A stretch of 64,000 bases of DNA from assembly GCA_900609035.2 (NCBI GenBank), contig UXAT02000005.1, forward strand, positions 43,761 through 107,760, written 5' to 3'. This document shows positions 34,226 to 42,675 of this stretch, in pieces. Every line of letters starts with the position of its first letter. Within the stretch, counting starts at the first letter, position 1. The notes beneath the pieces were generated by a model. It had not been told where the DNA came from. It searched no databases and saw nothing but the letters and a program-made list of their open reading frames with translations. Both the position numbers and the translations under genes were made by a program. The stretch comes from Candidatus Defluviicoccus seviourii. GTDB taxonomy: Bacteria; Pseudomonadota; Alphaproteobacteria; Rhodospirillales; Defluviicoccaceae.

Positions 34226-37200
34226 ATGGGCGAAGCTCAGGTGGTAACAATCGACGGCAACGAGGCGGCTGCGTACGTCGCCTATCGCGTCAACGAGGTC
34301 TGCGCCATTTATCCGATCACCCCCTCGTCCACCATGGCCGAGCTGGCGGATCAATGGGCGAGCGAAGGCAAGAAGAACATCTGGGGCACGATCCCGGAAG
34401 TCGTCGAAATGCAGAGCGAGGCCGGTGCCGCCGGCACCGTTCACGGCTCGCTGCAGGGTGGTGCGCTCACAACCACCTTCACCGCGTCGCAGGGGCTCAT
34501 GCTCATGATCCCCAACATGTTCAAGATCGCAGGCGAACTGACGCCGTGCGTCATCCATGTTGCCGCGCGCTCGCTGGCGACCCAGGGCCTCTCCATCTTC
34601 GGCGATCACCAGGACGTGATGGCGGTGCTGCCCACCGGCTTCGCGCAGCTCGCCTCAAGCTCGGTGCAGGAAGCGCACGACATGGCGCTGATCGCCCAGA
34701 CCGCCACCTTGGAATCACGGATCCCGTTCATCCACTTCTTCGATGGGTTCCGCACCTCGCACGAGGTCAATAAGATTTCGCTTATCAGCGAAGACCAGAT
34801 GCGGGCCATGATCGATGTGGATCTTGTCATCGCCCATCGCCGCCGCGCGCTCAATCCGGACAACCCGTTCATTCGCGGCACGGCGCAGAACCCGGACACC
34901 TATTTCCAGTCCCGCGAAACCGTCAACATCTTCTACGAGCGCGTCCCCGGCATCGTTGAGAACGCGATGGCCAAGTTTGCCGGGCTGGTCGGTCGGCGCT
35001 ACCAGCTGTTCGATTACTTCGGTGCCCCGGACGCCGAGCGGATCGTCATCGTCATGGGGTCTGCGGCCGATACGACGCGGGAGACGGTCGATTACCTGAA
35101 TGCACGCGGGGAGAAGATCGGCCTCGTCCAGGTTCACCTGTTCCGTCCCTTCTCGGCGTCGCACCTGCTGGCCGCGATCCCCTCGACGACCAAGGCGATC
35201 GCCGTGCTCGACCGCACCAAGGAGCCGGGTGGAACCGGCGAACCCTTGTACACCGATGTGGTAACGGCCTTCTTCGAGAGCTTTGCGGCCGGCAAGCTGC
35301 CGACGGCGACGATGCCGAAGATTATCGGCGGCCGGTATGGCTTATCGTCGAAGGAGTTCAACCCCGCCATGGTCAAGGGGGTGTTTGACGAGATTGCCAA
35401 GGAAACGCCGAAAAACCACTTCACGATCGGCATCAACGACGATGTTGCGCATACCAGCATCGCCTACGACCGCAGCTTCTCGACCGAGCCTGAGTCCGTG
35501 CACCGCGCGCTTTTCTATGGCTTGGGTGCCGATGGCACGGTCGGCGCGAACAAGAACACGATCAAGATCATCGGCGAGGAGGGCGACCTCCACGCACAAG
35601 GTTATTTCGTCTACGACTCCAAGAAATCCGGCTCGCAGACGGTCTCACACGTGCGTTTCGGGCCGCAGCCGATCCGGTCTGCCTACCTGATCCAGGCTGC
35701 CAACTTCATCGGCTGCCATCAGTTCAACTTCGTCGAGAAGACCAACGTCCTGGCCCTGGCGCTGCCGGGTGCCACCTTCCTTCTCAACAGCCCATACGGC
35801 CCGGACGAGGTCTGGAACAAGCTGCCGCGCCTGATCCAGGAGGAGATGGTCAGCAAGAAGCTCAAGTTCTACGTCATCGATGCGCTCAAGGTCGCGCGCG
35901 AAACCGGCATGGGGACGCGCACCAACACCATCATGCAGACCTGCTTCTTCGCCATCTCGGGCGTTCTGTCGCGCGAGGAAGCGATCGACCGCATCAAGAA
36001 GTCGATCCGCAAGACCTACGGCAAGAAGGGCGAGGAGATCGTCCGCAAGAACTTCGAGGCGGTCGACGTGACGCTCGCGCATCTGCACGAAGCCAAGGTC
36101 CCCGAAGCCGTGACCAGCTCCCAGGAGATGCGGGCGGTGGTACCGGCAAAGGCGCCTGAGTTCGTACAGAACGTCACGGCGATGATGATGGCGGGCCGCG
36201 GCGATGAGTTGCCGGTTAGCGCGCTGCCGGTTGACGGCACCTATCCTTCAGGTACGACGCGCTGGGAGAAGCGCAACATCTCCCCGTTCGTGCCGGCGTG
36301 GGAACCGGAAATCTGCATCCAGTGCGGCAACTGCAGCTTTGTCTGCCCGCACGGCGTCATTCGCTCCAAGCTGTACCATCAGGATCGGCTCGAAGCCGCC
36401 CCGGCAACCTTCAAGCACGCACCGATTGATGCCCGTGGCTTCCCCGAAACCCGCTACACGCTGCAGATCTACGTCGAGGATTGCACCGGCTGCGGCCTGT
36501 GCGTGGAGGTCTGTCCGGCCAAGAGCAAGGAAGAGTCCGGCAAGAAGGCCATCAATATGGGCTGGAAGGATCCGATCCTCGAGAGCGCCAAGGCCGACGT
36601 CGACTTCTTCGAGACACTGCCGGTCAACGACCGCTCGCGGGTCGATTTCTCGACCGTGCGCGGCGTGCAGTTCCTGGAGCCACTGTTCGAGTTCTCCGGT
36701 GCCTGCGCCGGCTGCGGCGAGACGCCCTACGTCAAGGCGGTTTCGCAGTTGTTCGGCGACCGGCTGGTGGTCGCGAACGCAACCGGCTGCTCGTCGATCT
36801 ATGGCGGCAACCTGCCGACCACGCCGTGGTCGGTAAACAGCGAAGGCCGCGGCCCGGCTTGGTCCAATTCCTTGTTCGAGGACAATGCGGAGTTCGGCCT
36901 CGGCATGCGTCTGGCCGCCGATCGCCACATGACGGTCGCCAAGCAGATACTGGTCCGGCTTGCCGGTCAGATCGGCGAGACGCTGGTGGACGAGCTCATC
37001 AACGCCCCGCAGCGGACTGAGTCGCAGATCCGCCAGCAGCGGGCGCGCGTGGCGGCCCTGAAAGAGGGGCTCACCGGCATCAAGTCCGAGGACGCCAAGA
37101 CCCTGATGTCGGTCGCCGATCACCTGGTCCGGCGCTCAGTGTGGATCATCGGCGGTGACGGCTGGGCTTACGATATCGGCTCATCCGGCGTCGACCACGT

Positions 37201-37777
37201 GATGGCGAGCGGCCGCGACGTCAACATCCTCGTGCTGGATACCGAGGTCTACTCGAACACCGGCGGCCAGGCTTCCAAATCGACGCCGCTCGCGGCCGTT
37301 GCCAAGTTCGCCAATGCCGGCAAGCAGATCGGCAAGAAGGACATCGCCCTGCAGGCGATCTCGTACGGCAACATCTACGTCGCACGCATCGCCTTGGGCG
37401 CCAATCCGCAACAAGCCCTTCTGGCTCTGCGCGAGGCCGAAGCCTACTCGGGACCGTCCCTGATCCTTTCCTACAGCCACTGCATCGCGCATGGCATCAA
37501 TATGCAGAAGGGGCTCGATCAGCAGACCCGCGCCGTTCAGTCCGGGCACTGGCCGCTGATCCGCTTCAACCCCGAGGTCAGGCAGTCGGGCGAGAACCCG
37601 TTTGTGCTCGACTCGCCGCGGCCGACCATGAAGCTCAAGGAGTACGTCGAGAACGAGCTGCGCTATCGAATGCTGTATCGCACCAACCCGAAGGCCGCCG
37701 ACCAGCTGATGAGCATGGCGCAGGCTATGGTCGATCGGAAATGGAAGCTTTACGAAGAAATGGCGTCGATGAGCTAG
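34226..37777 (+). CDS. nifJ: Pyruvate:ferredoxin (flavodoxin) oxidoreductase
   Basis: This 1183-residue single-chain enzyme interconverts pyruvate + CoA and acetyl-CoA + CO2 with ferredoxin or flavodoxin. Domain order is standard: the pyrimidine-binding domain with YPITPSSTMAEL (about 31-42), the gamma domain, a two-cluster ferredoxin domain (CIQCGNCSFVCP about 698-709; CTGCGLCVEVCP about 754-765), then the TPP-pyrophosphate domain with CAGCGET, GDGWAYDIG and DTEVYSNTGGQASKSTP. The ATG at 34226 has GGAGG just upstream. It is oxygen-labile in most organisms, implying anaerobic, fermentative or nitrogen-fixing use. It lies between the GltD-like and DHOD-like genes in one operon. Confidence 0.96.
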   Translation: MGEAQVVTIDGNEAAAYVAYRVNEVCAIYPITPSSTMAELADQWASEGKKNIWGTIPEVVEMQSEAGAAGTVHGSLQGGALTTTFTASQGLMLMIPNMFKIAGELTPCVIHVAARSLATQGLSIFGDHQDVMAVLPTGFAQLASSSVQEAHDMALIAQTATLESRIPFIHFFDGFRTSHEVNKISLISEDQMRAMIDVDLVIAHRRRALNPDNPFIRGTAQNPDTYFQSRETVNIFYERVPGIVENAMAKFAGLVGRRYQLFDYFGAPDAERIVIVMGSAADTTRETVDYLNARGEKIGLVQVHLFRPFSASHLLAAIPSTTKAIAVLDRTKEPGGTGEPLYTDVVTAFFESFAAGKLPTATMPKIIGGRYGLSSKEFNPAMVKGVFDEIAKETPKNHFTIGINDDVAHTSIAYDRSFSTEPESVHRALFYGLGADGTVGANKNTIKIIGEEGDLHAQGYFVYDSKKSGSQTVSHVRFGPQPIRSAYLIQAANFIGCHQFNFVEKTNVLALALPGATFLLNSPYGPDEVWNKLPRLIQEEMVSKKLKFYVIDALKVARETGMGTRTNTIMQTCFFAISGVLSREEAIDRIKKSIRKTYGKKGEEIVRKNFEAVDVTLAHLHEAKVPEAVTSSQEMRAVVPAKAPEFVQNVTAMMMAGRGDELPVSALPVDGTYPSGTTRWEKRNISPFVPAWEPEICIQCGNCSFVCPHGVIRSKLYHQDRLEAAPATFKHAPIDARGFPETRYTLQIYVEDCTGCGLCVEVCPAKSKEESGKKAINMGWKDPILESAKADVDFFETLPVNDRSRVDFSTVRGVQFLEPLFEFSGACAGCGETPYVKAVSQLFGDRLVVANATGCSSIYGGNLPTTPWSVNSEGRGPAWSNSLFEDNAEFGLGMRLAADRHMTVAKQILVRLAGQIGETLVDELINAPQRTESQIRQQRARVAALKEGLTGIKSEDAKTLMSVADHLVRRSVWIIGGDGWAYDIGSSGVDHVMASGRDVNILVLDTEVYSNTGGQASKSTPLAAVAKFANAGKQIGKKDIALQAISYGNIYVARIALGANPQQALLALREAEAYSGPSLILSYSHCIAHGINMQKGLDQQTRAVQSGHWPLIRFNPEVRQSGENPFVLDSPRPTMKLKEYVENELRYRMLYRTNPKAADQLMSMAQAMVDRKWKLYEEMASMS

Positions 37778-37798
37778 GCCCTTGTGGGAGGAACGGAA

Positions 37799-38803
37799 AT
37801 GGACTTACAGACAACCTATTTGGGTCTGAAACTCAAACACCCGATCGTCGCTTCCTCGTCGCCGATCTCGCGGTCGCTTGACGGCATCAAGCGCATGGAG
37901 GACGCGGGCGCGGCAGCGATTACCCTGTTTTCGCTGTTCGAGGAACAGATCCGCTTCGAGAACGAGTCGTTCGACTTCCTGTCGGAGGCTGGAACCGAGA
38001 GCTTTGCAGAGTCGCTCTCCTACTTTCCTGCCGTCGCCGATTACCGCGTCGGCCCGGATTCCTACCTGGAACTCATCCGCAAGGCGAGTGCCGCCTGCCA
38101 GGTCCCGATCATCGCCAGCCTGAACGGGACCACCAATGCCGGTTGGACGGAATATGCCCGCCTGATGGCCGAAGCCGGCGCCAAGGCTATCGAGCTCAAC
38201 GTCTATTACATCCCGGCCGATCTGGAGACGACCGGCCGGGACGTCGAACAGCGCTATGTCGACGTCATCCAGGCCGTGCGCGCCGCGGTCTCAGTACCCG
38301 TCGCCGTCAAGCTGAACCCGTTCTTCAGTGCCTTCGGCGACATGGCGAAGCGCTGCGTCGGAGCCGGAGCCGACGGCTTGGTCCTGTTCAACCGCTTCTA
38401 CCAGCCGGACTTCGACTTAGAAGAGCTTGAGGTGGTGCCGGATCTCGAACTCAGCTCGGCTGGTGAAATCCGTCTGCCGTTGTTGTGGATCGCCGTGCTG
38501 CACGGCCGGCTGAAGTGCTCACTGGCGGCGACGCGCGGCGTTGAGACGGGCAAGGAGGTCATCAAGTACGTGATGGCCGGTGCCGATGCCGTGATGACGA
38601 CCTCGGCCCTGCTGCGCAACGGCGTTGGCCACCTGCAAACCTTGCTCAACCAGACCAGGGAGTGGATGGAGCGGCACAACTACGACTCGATCGCGCAGAT
38701 GAAGGGCTCGATGAGTCAGCTCAAGGTCGCCGACCCGTCCGCCTTCGAGCGCGCCAACTACATCAAGGTGCTGCAGAGCTACAAGAGCCCCTACGCAACG
38801 TAA
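37799..38803 (+). CDS. Dihydroorotate dehydrogenase-like flavoprotein
   Basis: This is a 334-residue TIM-barrel protein of the DHOD-like family. FMN-site elements are visible (HPIVASSSPIS, the AVKLNPFFSAF lysine strand, GADGLVLFNRFYQPD, and the phosphate-binding VMAGADAVMTTSALLRNG). The catalytic loop with Cys/Ser and the NxSCPN motif of real DHODs is replaced by ELNVYYIPAD, so pyrimidine synthesis is unlikely. It follows nifJ by 21 bp with a GGGAGGAA site. Members of this family are often found next to PFOR genes; the substrate is unknown. A flavoprotein step in ferredoxin/NAD(P)H chemistry or an unknown oxidation is possible. Confidence 0.82.
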   Translation: MDLQTTYLGLKLKHPIVASSSPISRSLDGIKRMEDAGAAAITLFSLFEEQIRFENESFDFLSEAGTESFAESLSYFPAVADYRVGPDSYLELIRKASAACQVPIIASLNGTTNAGWTEYARLMAEAGAKAIELNVYYIPADLETTGRDVEQRYVDVIQAVRAAVSVPVAVKLNPFFSAFGDMAKRCVGAGADGLVLFNRFYQPDFDLEELEVVPDLELSSAGEIRLPLLWIAVLHGRLKCSLAATRGVETGKEVIKYVMAGADAVMTTSALLRNGVGHLQTLLNQTREWMERHNYDSIAQMKGSMSQLKVADPSAFERANYIKVLQSYKSPYAT

Positions 38804-38809
38804 GCGGCC

Positions 38810-39346
38810 TCAGAACGAGGATCCAGGCGTCGCGAGAAAGGCCGTCTCCTCGGCCGTCGAGGGGCGGCCGAGCGCTCGGTTGCGGTGCGGAAAGCGGCCA
38901 AAGCGATCGATGATTGCCTTGTGGCGCAGGGCAAAATCGAGCGCTTGCTCGTTACCGAGGGCCGCGTACAAGGCGACCGAGCGTTCCTGATCCCGGGCCT
39001 GCTCGCTGTGCTGGAACGGCAGGTAGAGAAACTGCCGTTGCACGGCCGGCAGTTGCCGGTCGAACCCCACATCGATGGCGGCTTGAGCGATGCGCAGGGC
39101 GCTTGCATCGGTTGCGAAGGCTTGCGCGGTGCCGCGAAACATGTTGCGTGGAAACTGATCAAGTGCGATCACGGCCGCGAGCTGGCCGCGAGGGGTGGCC
39201 GGCCACCCCTCGGGCAGCGCCATCGCCAGGCGTGCGTACACGTCACCAAAGCGCTGCGTAATCGTGCGATCAACTTCGGCGTTGGCGACGAACCAGTGCG
39301 CCGGTGTCAGCTCGTCGAACCAGAAGCCCAACACAGCATCGACCAT
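38810..39346 (-). CDS. DUF924-family protein
   Basis: This is a 178-residue soluble, TPR-like helical protein of the DUF924 family. Typical segments are VLGFWFDELTPAHWF (about 5-19), AAVIALDQFPRNMFRGTAQAF (shown in part, about 70-90), FLYLPFQHSEQARDQERS and ALRHKAIIDRFGRFPHRN. The function is unknown. The ATG at 39346 is the natural domain start, but no clear ribosome-binding site precedes it; a GTG at 39388 would overlap the divergent SMR gene. It is convergent with the DHOD-like gene, 6 bp apart. Confidence 0.86.
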   Translation of the reverse strand: MVDAVLGFWFDELTPAHWFVANAEVDRTITQRFGDVYARLAMALPEGWPATPRGQLAAVIALDQFPRNMFRGTAQAFATDASALRIAQAAIDVGFDRQLPAVQRQFLYLPFQHSEQARDQERSVALYAALGNEQALDFALRHKAIIDRFGRFPHRNRALGRPSTAEETAFLATPGSSF

Positions 39347-39366
39347 GCGGGGGAGGGACTTAAGCC

Positions 39367-39699
39367 ATGGAGTGGGTGTATCTTGCACTTGCCATCATCT
39401 TCGAGACCGCGGGTACGACCTGCCTGAAGCTGTCGGACGGCTTCAGCCGGCTGGTGCCGTCGCTCCTGATCCTTCCCACGTACGTGATCAGTTTTGCCCT
39501 TCTCGCGCTGGCGGTAAAGATCATCCCCATAAGCGTTGCCTATGCGGTGTGGTCGGCCGCCGGTACCGCCATCATTGCCGGCGTCGGCATCCTCTATTTC
39601 GGCGAGCCACTCACCGCGCTCAAGGTGTTTTTCTTGGCCCTGATCGTCATCGGTGTGGTCGGGCTGCACCTTTCGGAGCGTGTCGCCGGCGGCGCTTGA
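39367..39699 (+). CDS. Small multidrug resistance (SMR) family transporter
   Basis: This is a 110-residue protein with four membrane helices. The essential Glu of SMR proteins is present in the first helix (AIIFETAGTTCLKLS, Glu about 13). The WSAAGTAIIAGVGILYFGEPLT segment (shown in part) matches the third helix. It exports cationic drugs or quaternary ammonium compounds as a dual-topology dimer; guanidinium export (SugE/Gdx type) is an alternative. The ATG follows GGGAGGG. It starts 20 bp from the divergent DUF924 gene and is followed closely by the phosphatase gene. Confidence 0.92.
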   Translation: MEWVYLALAIIFETAGTTCLKLSDGFSRLVPSLLILPTYVISFALLALAVKIIPISVAYAVWSAAGTAIIAGVGILYFGEPLTALKVFFLALIVIGVVGLHLSERVAGGA

Positions 39700-39714
39700 G
39701 AGGGGGGGCGGGCG

Positions 39715-40437
39715 ATGGCATCGGATCCGCCCGTGGGTGACGCTACGACAGCCGGGGTTCCGGTTGACGCAGACGGCGCATGGGTCGAGATCTTACGGCC
39801 GATGCGATCGCAGGTAGCGCGGCCGGCGCTCTTTCTCGATCGTGATGGCACGATCATCGAGGAGGTGGGATTCATCAGCCGGGCGGAGGACGTACGCCTC
39901 ATTCCCGGCGCCGCCGAGGTGATCGCGTCCGCCAACCGTAACGAGGTGGCGGTCGTCATCGTCACCAACCAGTCAGGGATTGCGCGATCTTTGTTCGAGT
40001 GGGCGGATTTCGCCGCCGTTCAGGCGCGCATGCTGACCGAGCTCGCAGAAGCAGGTGCTTTCATCGATGCGGTCCTGGCCTGCCCGCATCATCGCTGCGG
40101 CCGTGCCCCCTACAATCATCCCGACCATCCGGACCGCAAGCCGAACCCCGGCCTTGTCCACCGAGCCGCCGGCCTGTTGCCGATCGCGCTCGCGCAGTCC
40201 TGGCTCATCGGCGACCGCGCGTCCGACATCATCGCCGCCGCCCGTGCCGGCCTCGCCGGCGGGCTGTTGGTCGCAACCGGCGTTGGATCCCGGCCGTCGG
40301 AGCAGGAAGCGGCGCTGCAGCAGCAGTCCGCCGGCCGGTTCGAGGTGATCCTAGGCGGCTCAATCGCAACGGCGTTGGCACGGCTGCCGCTATTCGGCGG
40401 CGACCACGTCGGGAAGGTCGCTCCCCCCGCGGTATGA
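39715..40437 (+). CDS. HAD-family phosphatase, GmhB-like
   Basis: This is a 240-residue hydrolase of the histidinol/heptose-bisphosphate phosphatase group. Motif I is FLDRDGTI (about 41-48), motif II VTNQSG, the motif III lysine DRKPNPG and motif IV GDRASDI. A 35-residue N-terminal extension is unusual. The zinc loop of GmhB needs a second Cys pair; here CPHHRCGRAP is followed by YNHPDHPD, so only part of the site is seen and His may substitute. It would remove the 7-phosphate from heptose bisphosphate for LPS cores, but a different sugar phosphate is possible. It overlaps the convergent MarR gene by 48 bp. Confidence 0.82.
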   Translation: MASDPPVGDATTAGVPVDADGAWVEILRPMRSQVARPALFLDRDGTIIEEVGFISRAEDVRLIPGAAEVIASANRNEVAVVIVTNQSGIARSLFEWADFAAVQARMLTELAEAGAFIDAVLACPHHRCGRAPYNHPDHPDRKPNPGLVHRAAGLLPIALAQSWLIGDRASDIIAAARAGLAGGLLVATGVGSRPSEQEAALQQQSAGRFEVILGGSIATALARLPLFGGDHVGKVAPPAV

Positions 40438-40887
40438 ACGCCCGTAGTGGACGTAGTCCGTCCACGTCCGCTCGACCCGCCGCAGCGCTTGGCAGACGGT
40501 TTCGATCTCGGTGCTGCCGAAGTCCTGCTGGTCGAGCTCGCCGGCGATCCGCTGCTCCAGCTCGCGGATCCGCTCGACCACGTTCATGGCCTTGGCTGTC
40601 AGCCGGATGCTCACCGAACGGCGGTCATGCGCGGAGCGCTCCTGTTCCAGGTAGCCCATTTCCGCCAGCTTCTTGATGTTATACGACACGTTCGAGCCTT
40701 GGTAGTAACCACGCTCGACGAGATCGCGGATAGCGATCTGCTCCTCGCCGATGTTGGCAAGCAGCAGCGCCTGAACACTATTGATGTCACGAATGCTGAG
40801 ATGGTTCAGCTCGGCGCGCAGGAGATCAAGAAAGCGCCGGTGCAGCCGCTCGATCAGCCGCGTGAACTCAAGATACTCTTTCTTCAT
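40390..40887 (-). CDS. MarR-family winged-helix regulator
   Basis: This is a 165-residue dimeric regulator related to LdtR-type MarR proteins of alphaproteobacteria. The wHTH core runs INSVQALLLANIGEEQIAIRDL...GSNVSYNIKKLAEMGYLEQERSAHDRRSVSIRLT (shown in parts), with the Asp-Arg-Arg of the MarR wing. Helices at both ends form the dimer interface. The ATG at 40887 was chosen since upstream codons lack homology; AAAGG lies 10 bases before it. It is divergent from the TPR lipoprotein, and an inverted repeat at 41008-41031 lies between the two genes as a possible operator. Confidence 0.88.
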   Translation of the reverse strand: MKKEYLEFTRLIERLHRRFLDLLRAELNHLSIRDINSVQALLLANIGEEQIAIRDLVERGYYQGSNVSYNIKKLAEMGYLEQERSAHDRRSVSIRLTAKAMNVVERIRELEQRIAGELDQQDFGSTEIETVCQALRRVERTWTDYVHYGRSYRGGSDLPDVVAAE

Positions 40888-41007
40888 GCGTCGATGCCTT
40901 TCACGCCTAGCACCCCGGAGAGCCTCTTCCCGGACTACGGTGCGCATAAAACACCACAAAATTGCAAACTTCCTGTTAACGCAGAGCAGGCATTATTCGC
41001 CCAGACA

Positions 41008-41031
41008 CGAATGTGGCCGAGCCCACATTCG
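41008..41031. promoter_or_regulatory. Perfect inverted repeat, candidate MarR operator
   Basis: CGAATGTGG (41008-41016) and CCACATTCG (41023-41031) form a perfect 9-bp inverted repeat with a 6-bp spacer in the divergent region between the MarR regulator and the TPR lipoprotein gene. It has no T-run and lies 54 bp before the lipoprotein start, fitting an operator better than a terminator. Confidence 0.45.
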
Positions 41032-41084
41032 GATTGGACGTCTTGAGCTAGACTCCCGCAAGCTGGCGTGAGGAGAGATCGCAA

Positions 41085-42527
41085 ATGAGGCAATCTCATC
41101 ATCGTCGAACCGCCCATCCCTCTGCTGTCATCGCGCTTGTTGCGCTTTCGCTTCTGCTTGGAGGATGCGCCGCTTTCGAGACTGGTGGCGCGAAGGGAAG
41201 GCTAGGCAGCGCTGACACCAAGTATGTGCAGGCGATGCGGATGGCCGACAGCGTTCGTGCCGGCGGCGACCTGGCGTCGGCTTCCGTTTTCTATAGCCGT
41301 GCGCACGAAGTCGATCCATCGCAGGCGGCACCTCTGATCGGCCTGGCTGAGACGGCCACCGCACTCGGCGCCACCGAGAAGGCTCTGGAGCTGTGGCGCG
41401 AAGCGATAACCCGCTCCGGCAACGACGGCACCATTCGCCGCAAGTATGCCGGCCTCCTGCTCAAGTCGGGCAGGCCGGAACAGGCCCTGGAAGCCTACCG
41501 CGAAGCGCTGGCGCTTGATTCCAGTGACGGTAAGGCACTGAACGGCATCGCTGTCAGCCTCGATCTCCTCGGGCGGCCGGACGAGTCGCGCGAGGCCTAC
41601 ACGCGAGCGCTCGCGCTCGCACCGTATGATGCCGGCGTCCGCAGCAATTTTGCCCTGTCGAAAGCCCTGGCCGGCGAGCACGACGAAGCGGTCGCCCTCT
41701 TGACTCAGCTCGCGGCAGAGCCTTCCGCCGACGCGCGCACGCGGCAGAACCTTGCCCTCGCGTTGGCCATGAAAGGCCAGATTGCCGACGCTGCACGCAC
41801 GGCATCGCGGGATTTGAGCGAAGCTGAACTCCGCAAGGTCATGGCGCTTTATCGCTCGCTCGCGAAGTTGCCGCAGCAGGAGCGGGCAGCGCTCGTGTTC
41901 GGGATCGCCGGCCGTTCGGGCGCCAGCAATACCAACCTTGCCGGCCTCGCGCCGGGCGATACGGGACCCGCGCGGGCCCGCAAGCGGGCGCCGATGGGGC
42001 AGGCGCCGGGCATACTGGTGCCCGATGCCAGCCGCGGCGAGGCCGAAACGCTTGTCCAGAACGGCGAAGGCTCCGCGGCACCCGCCGCTATGGCCGATGT
42101 GTCTGCGCCCATCAGGGCCGTCCACGTGCCTGCACCTGCACTCGCAGGCACTGCCACCGGCACCGATGCTGCCAATCTGGCGAGCGCAAGCGCTGCACCG
42201 CTTACCCTGCCCAAGGTCGTGGCCGTCCACGATCCCGCCACCGATCCGGTGCTGCCGGCGCCGGCGGAGCCGCTCGTGCTGCCGGTCACCTTGCGTGGCG
42301 GCACGTCCCGGCCGAGCGGATCCGCTGCCACGAATACCGGCCTCGGTTTCAGCTTTATCGAGCCGTCGCAGCCAGGCCGACCGACGGCGGTGACGCCGCC
42401 GCAGGCAGCGGGTGGCATGCTTGTGTTGGAAATCGAAAAAGCAGCGCCGCGTGTCGAAGCGCCGGTCGATGCGGCGGCGGCCGACACGGTCGCTGCGGTG
42501 CCCGTCAGCTTACCGGCCACCAACTGA
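41085..42527 (+). CDS. TPR-repeat lipoprotein
   Basis: This is a 480-residue exported lipoprotein. A signal sequence ends in the lipobox LLLGGC (Cys about 28), so the mature protein is lipid-anchored. Residues about 45-240 hold four or five TPR units (for example AAPLIGLAETATALGATEKA and GKALNGIAVSLDLLGRPDES). The C-terminal half (about 260-480) is low-complexity, rich in Ala, Pro and Val, and probably disordered. TadD-like pilus-assembly lipoproteins have the same front half, but no tad genes are nearby. The ATG has AGGAGAGA upstream. Regulation by the divergent MarR protein is possible. Confidence 0.83.
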   Translation: MRQSHHRRTAHPSAVIALVALSLLLGGCAAFETGGAKGRLGSADTKYVQAMRMADSVRAGGDLASASVFYSRAHEVDPSQAAPLIGLAETATALGATEKALELWREAITRSGNDGTIRRKYAGLLLKSGRPEQALEAYREALALDSSDGKALNGIAVSLDLLGRPDESREAYTRALALAPYDAGVRSNFALSKALAGEHDEAVALLTQLAAEPSADARTRQNLALALAMKGQIADAARTASRDLSEAELRKVMALYRSLAKLPQQERAALVFGIAGRSGASNTNLAGLAPGDTGPARARKRAPMGQAPGILVPDASRGEAETLVQNGEGSAAPAAMADVSAPIRAVHVPAPALAGTATGTDAANLASASAAPLTLPKVVAVHDPATDPVLPAPAEPLVLPVTLRGGTSRPSGSAATNTGLGFSFIEPSQPGRPTAVTPPQAAGGMLVLEIEKAAPRVEAPVDAAAADTVAAVPVSLPATN

Positions 42528-42573
42528 GCGAGACGCCCCAAAGCGGCGACGCAGGGCCTACGCACCCACGCAA

Positions 42574-42616
42574 AGAAAAACCCCGCGAGGCGGCGAACTG
42601 TGCGCCCCGCGGGGTT
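42574..42616 (-). terminator. Rho-independent terminator after hppA
   Basis: AACCCCGC (42579-42586) pairs with GCGGGGTT (42609-42616). Read on the minus strand, the hairpin is followed by TTTTTCTTT, 60 bp after the hppA stop. The lipoprotein transcript arriving from the other side may also be stopped here. Confidence 0.8.
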
Positions 42617-42675
42617 CCGGTCTCAACAGCGAAAACGTCCAGCCGGCGTCGCGCCGGTTGGAGCGTTCGCGCGGG

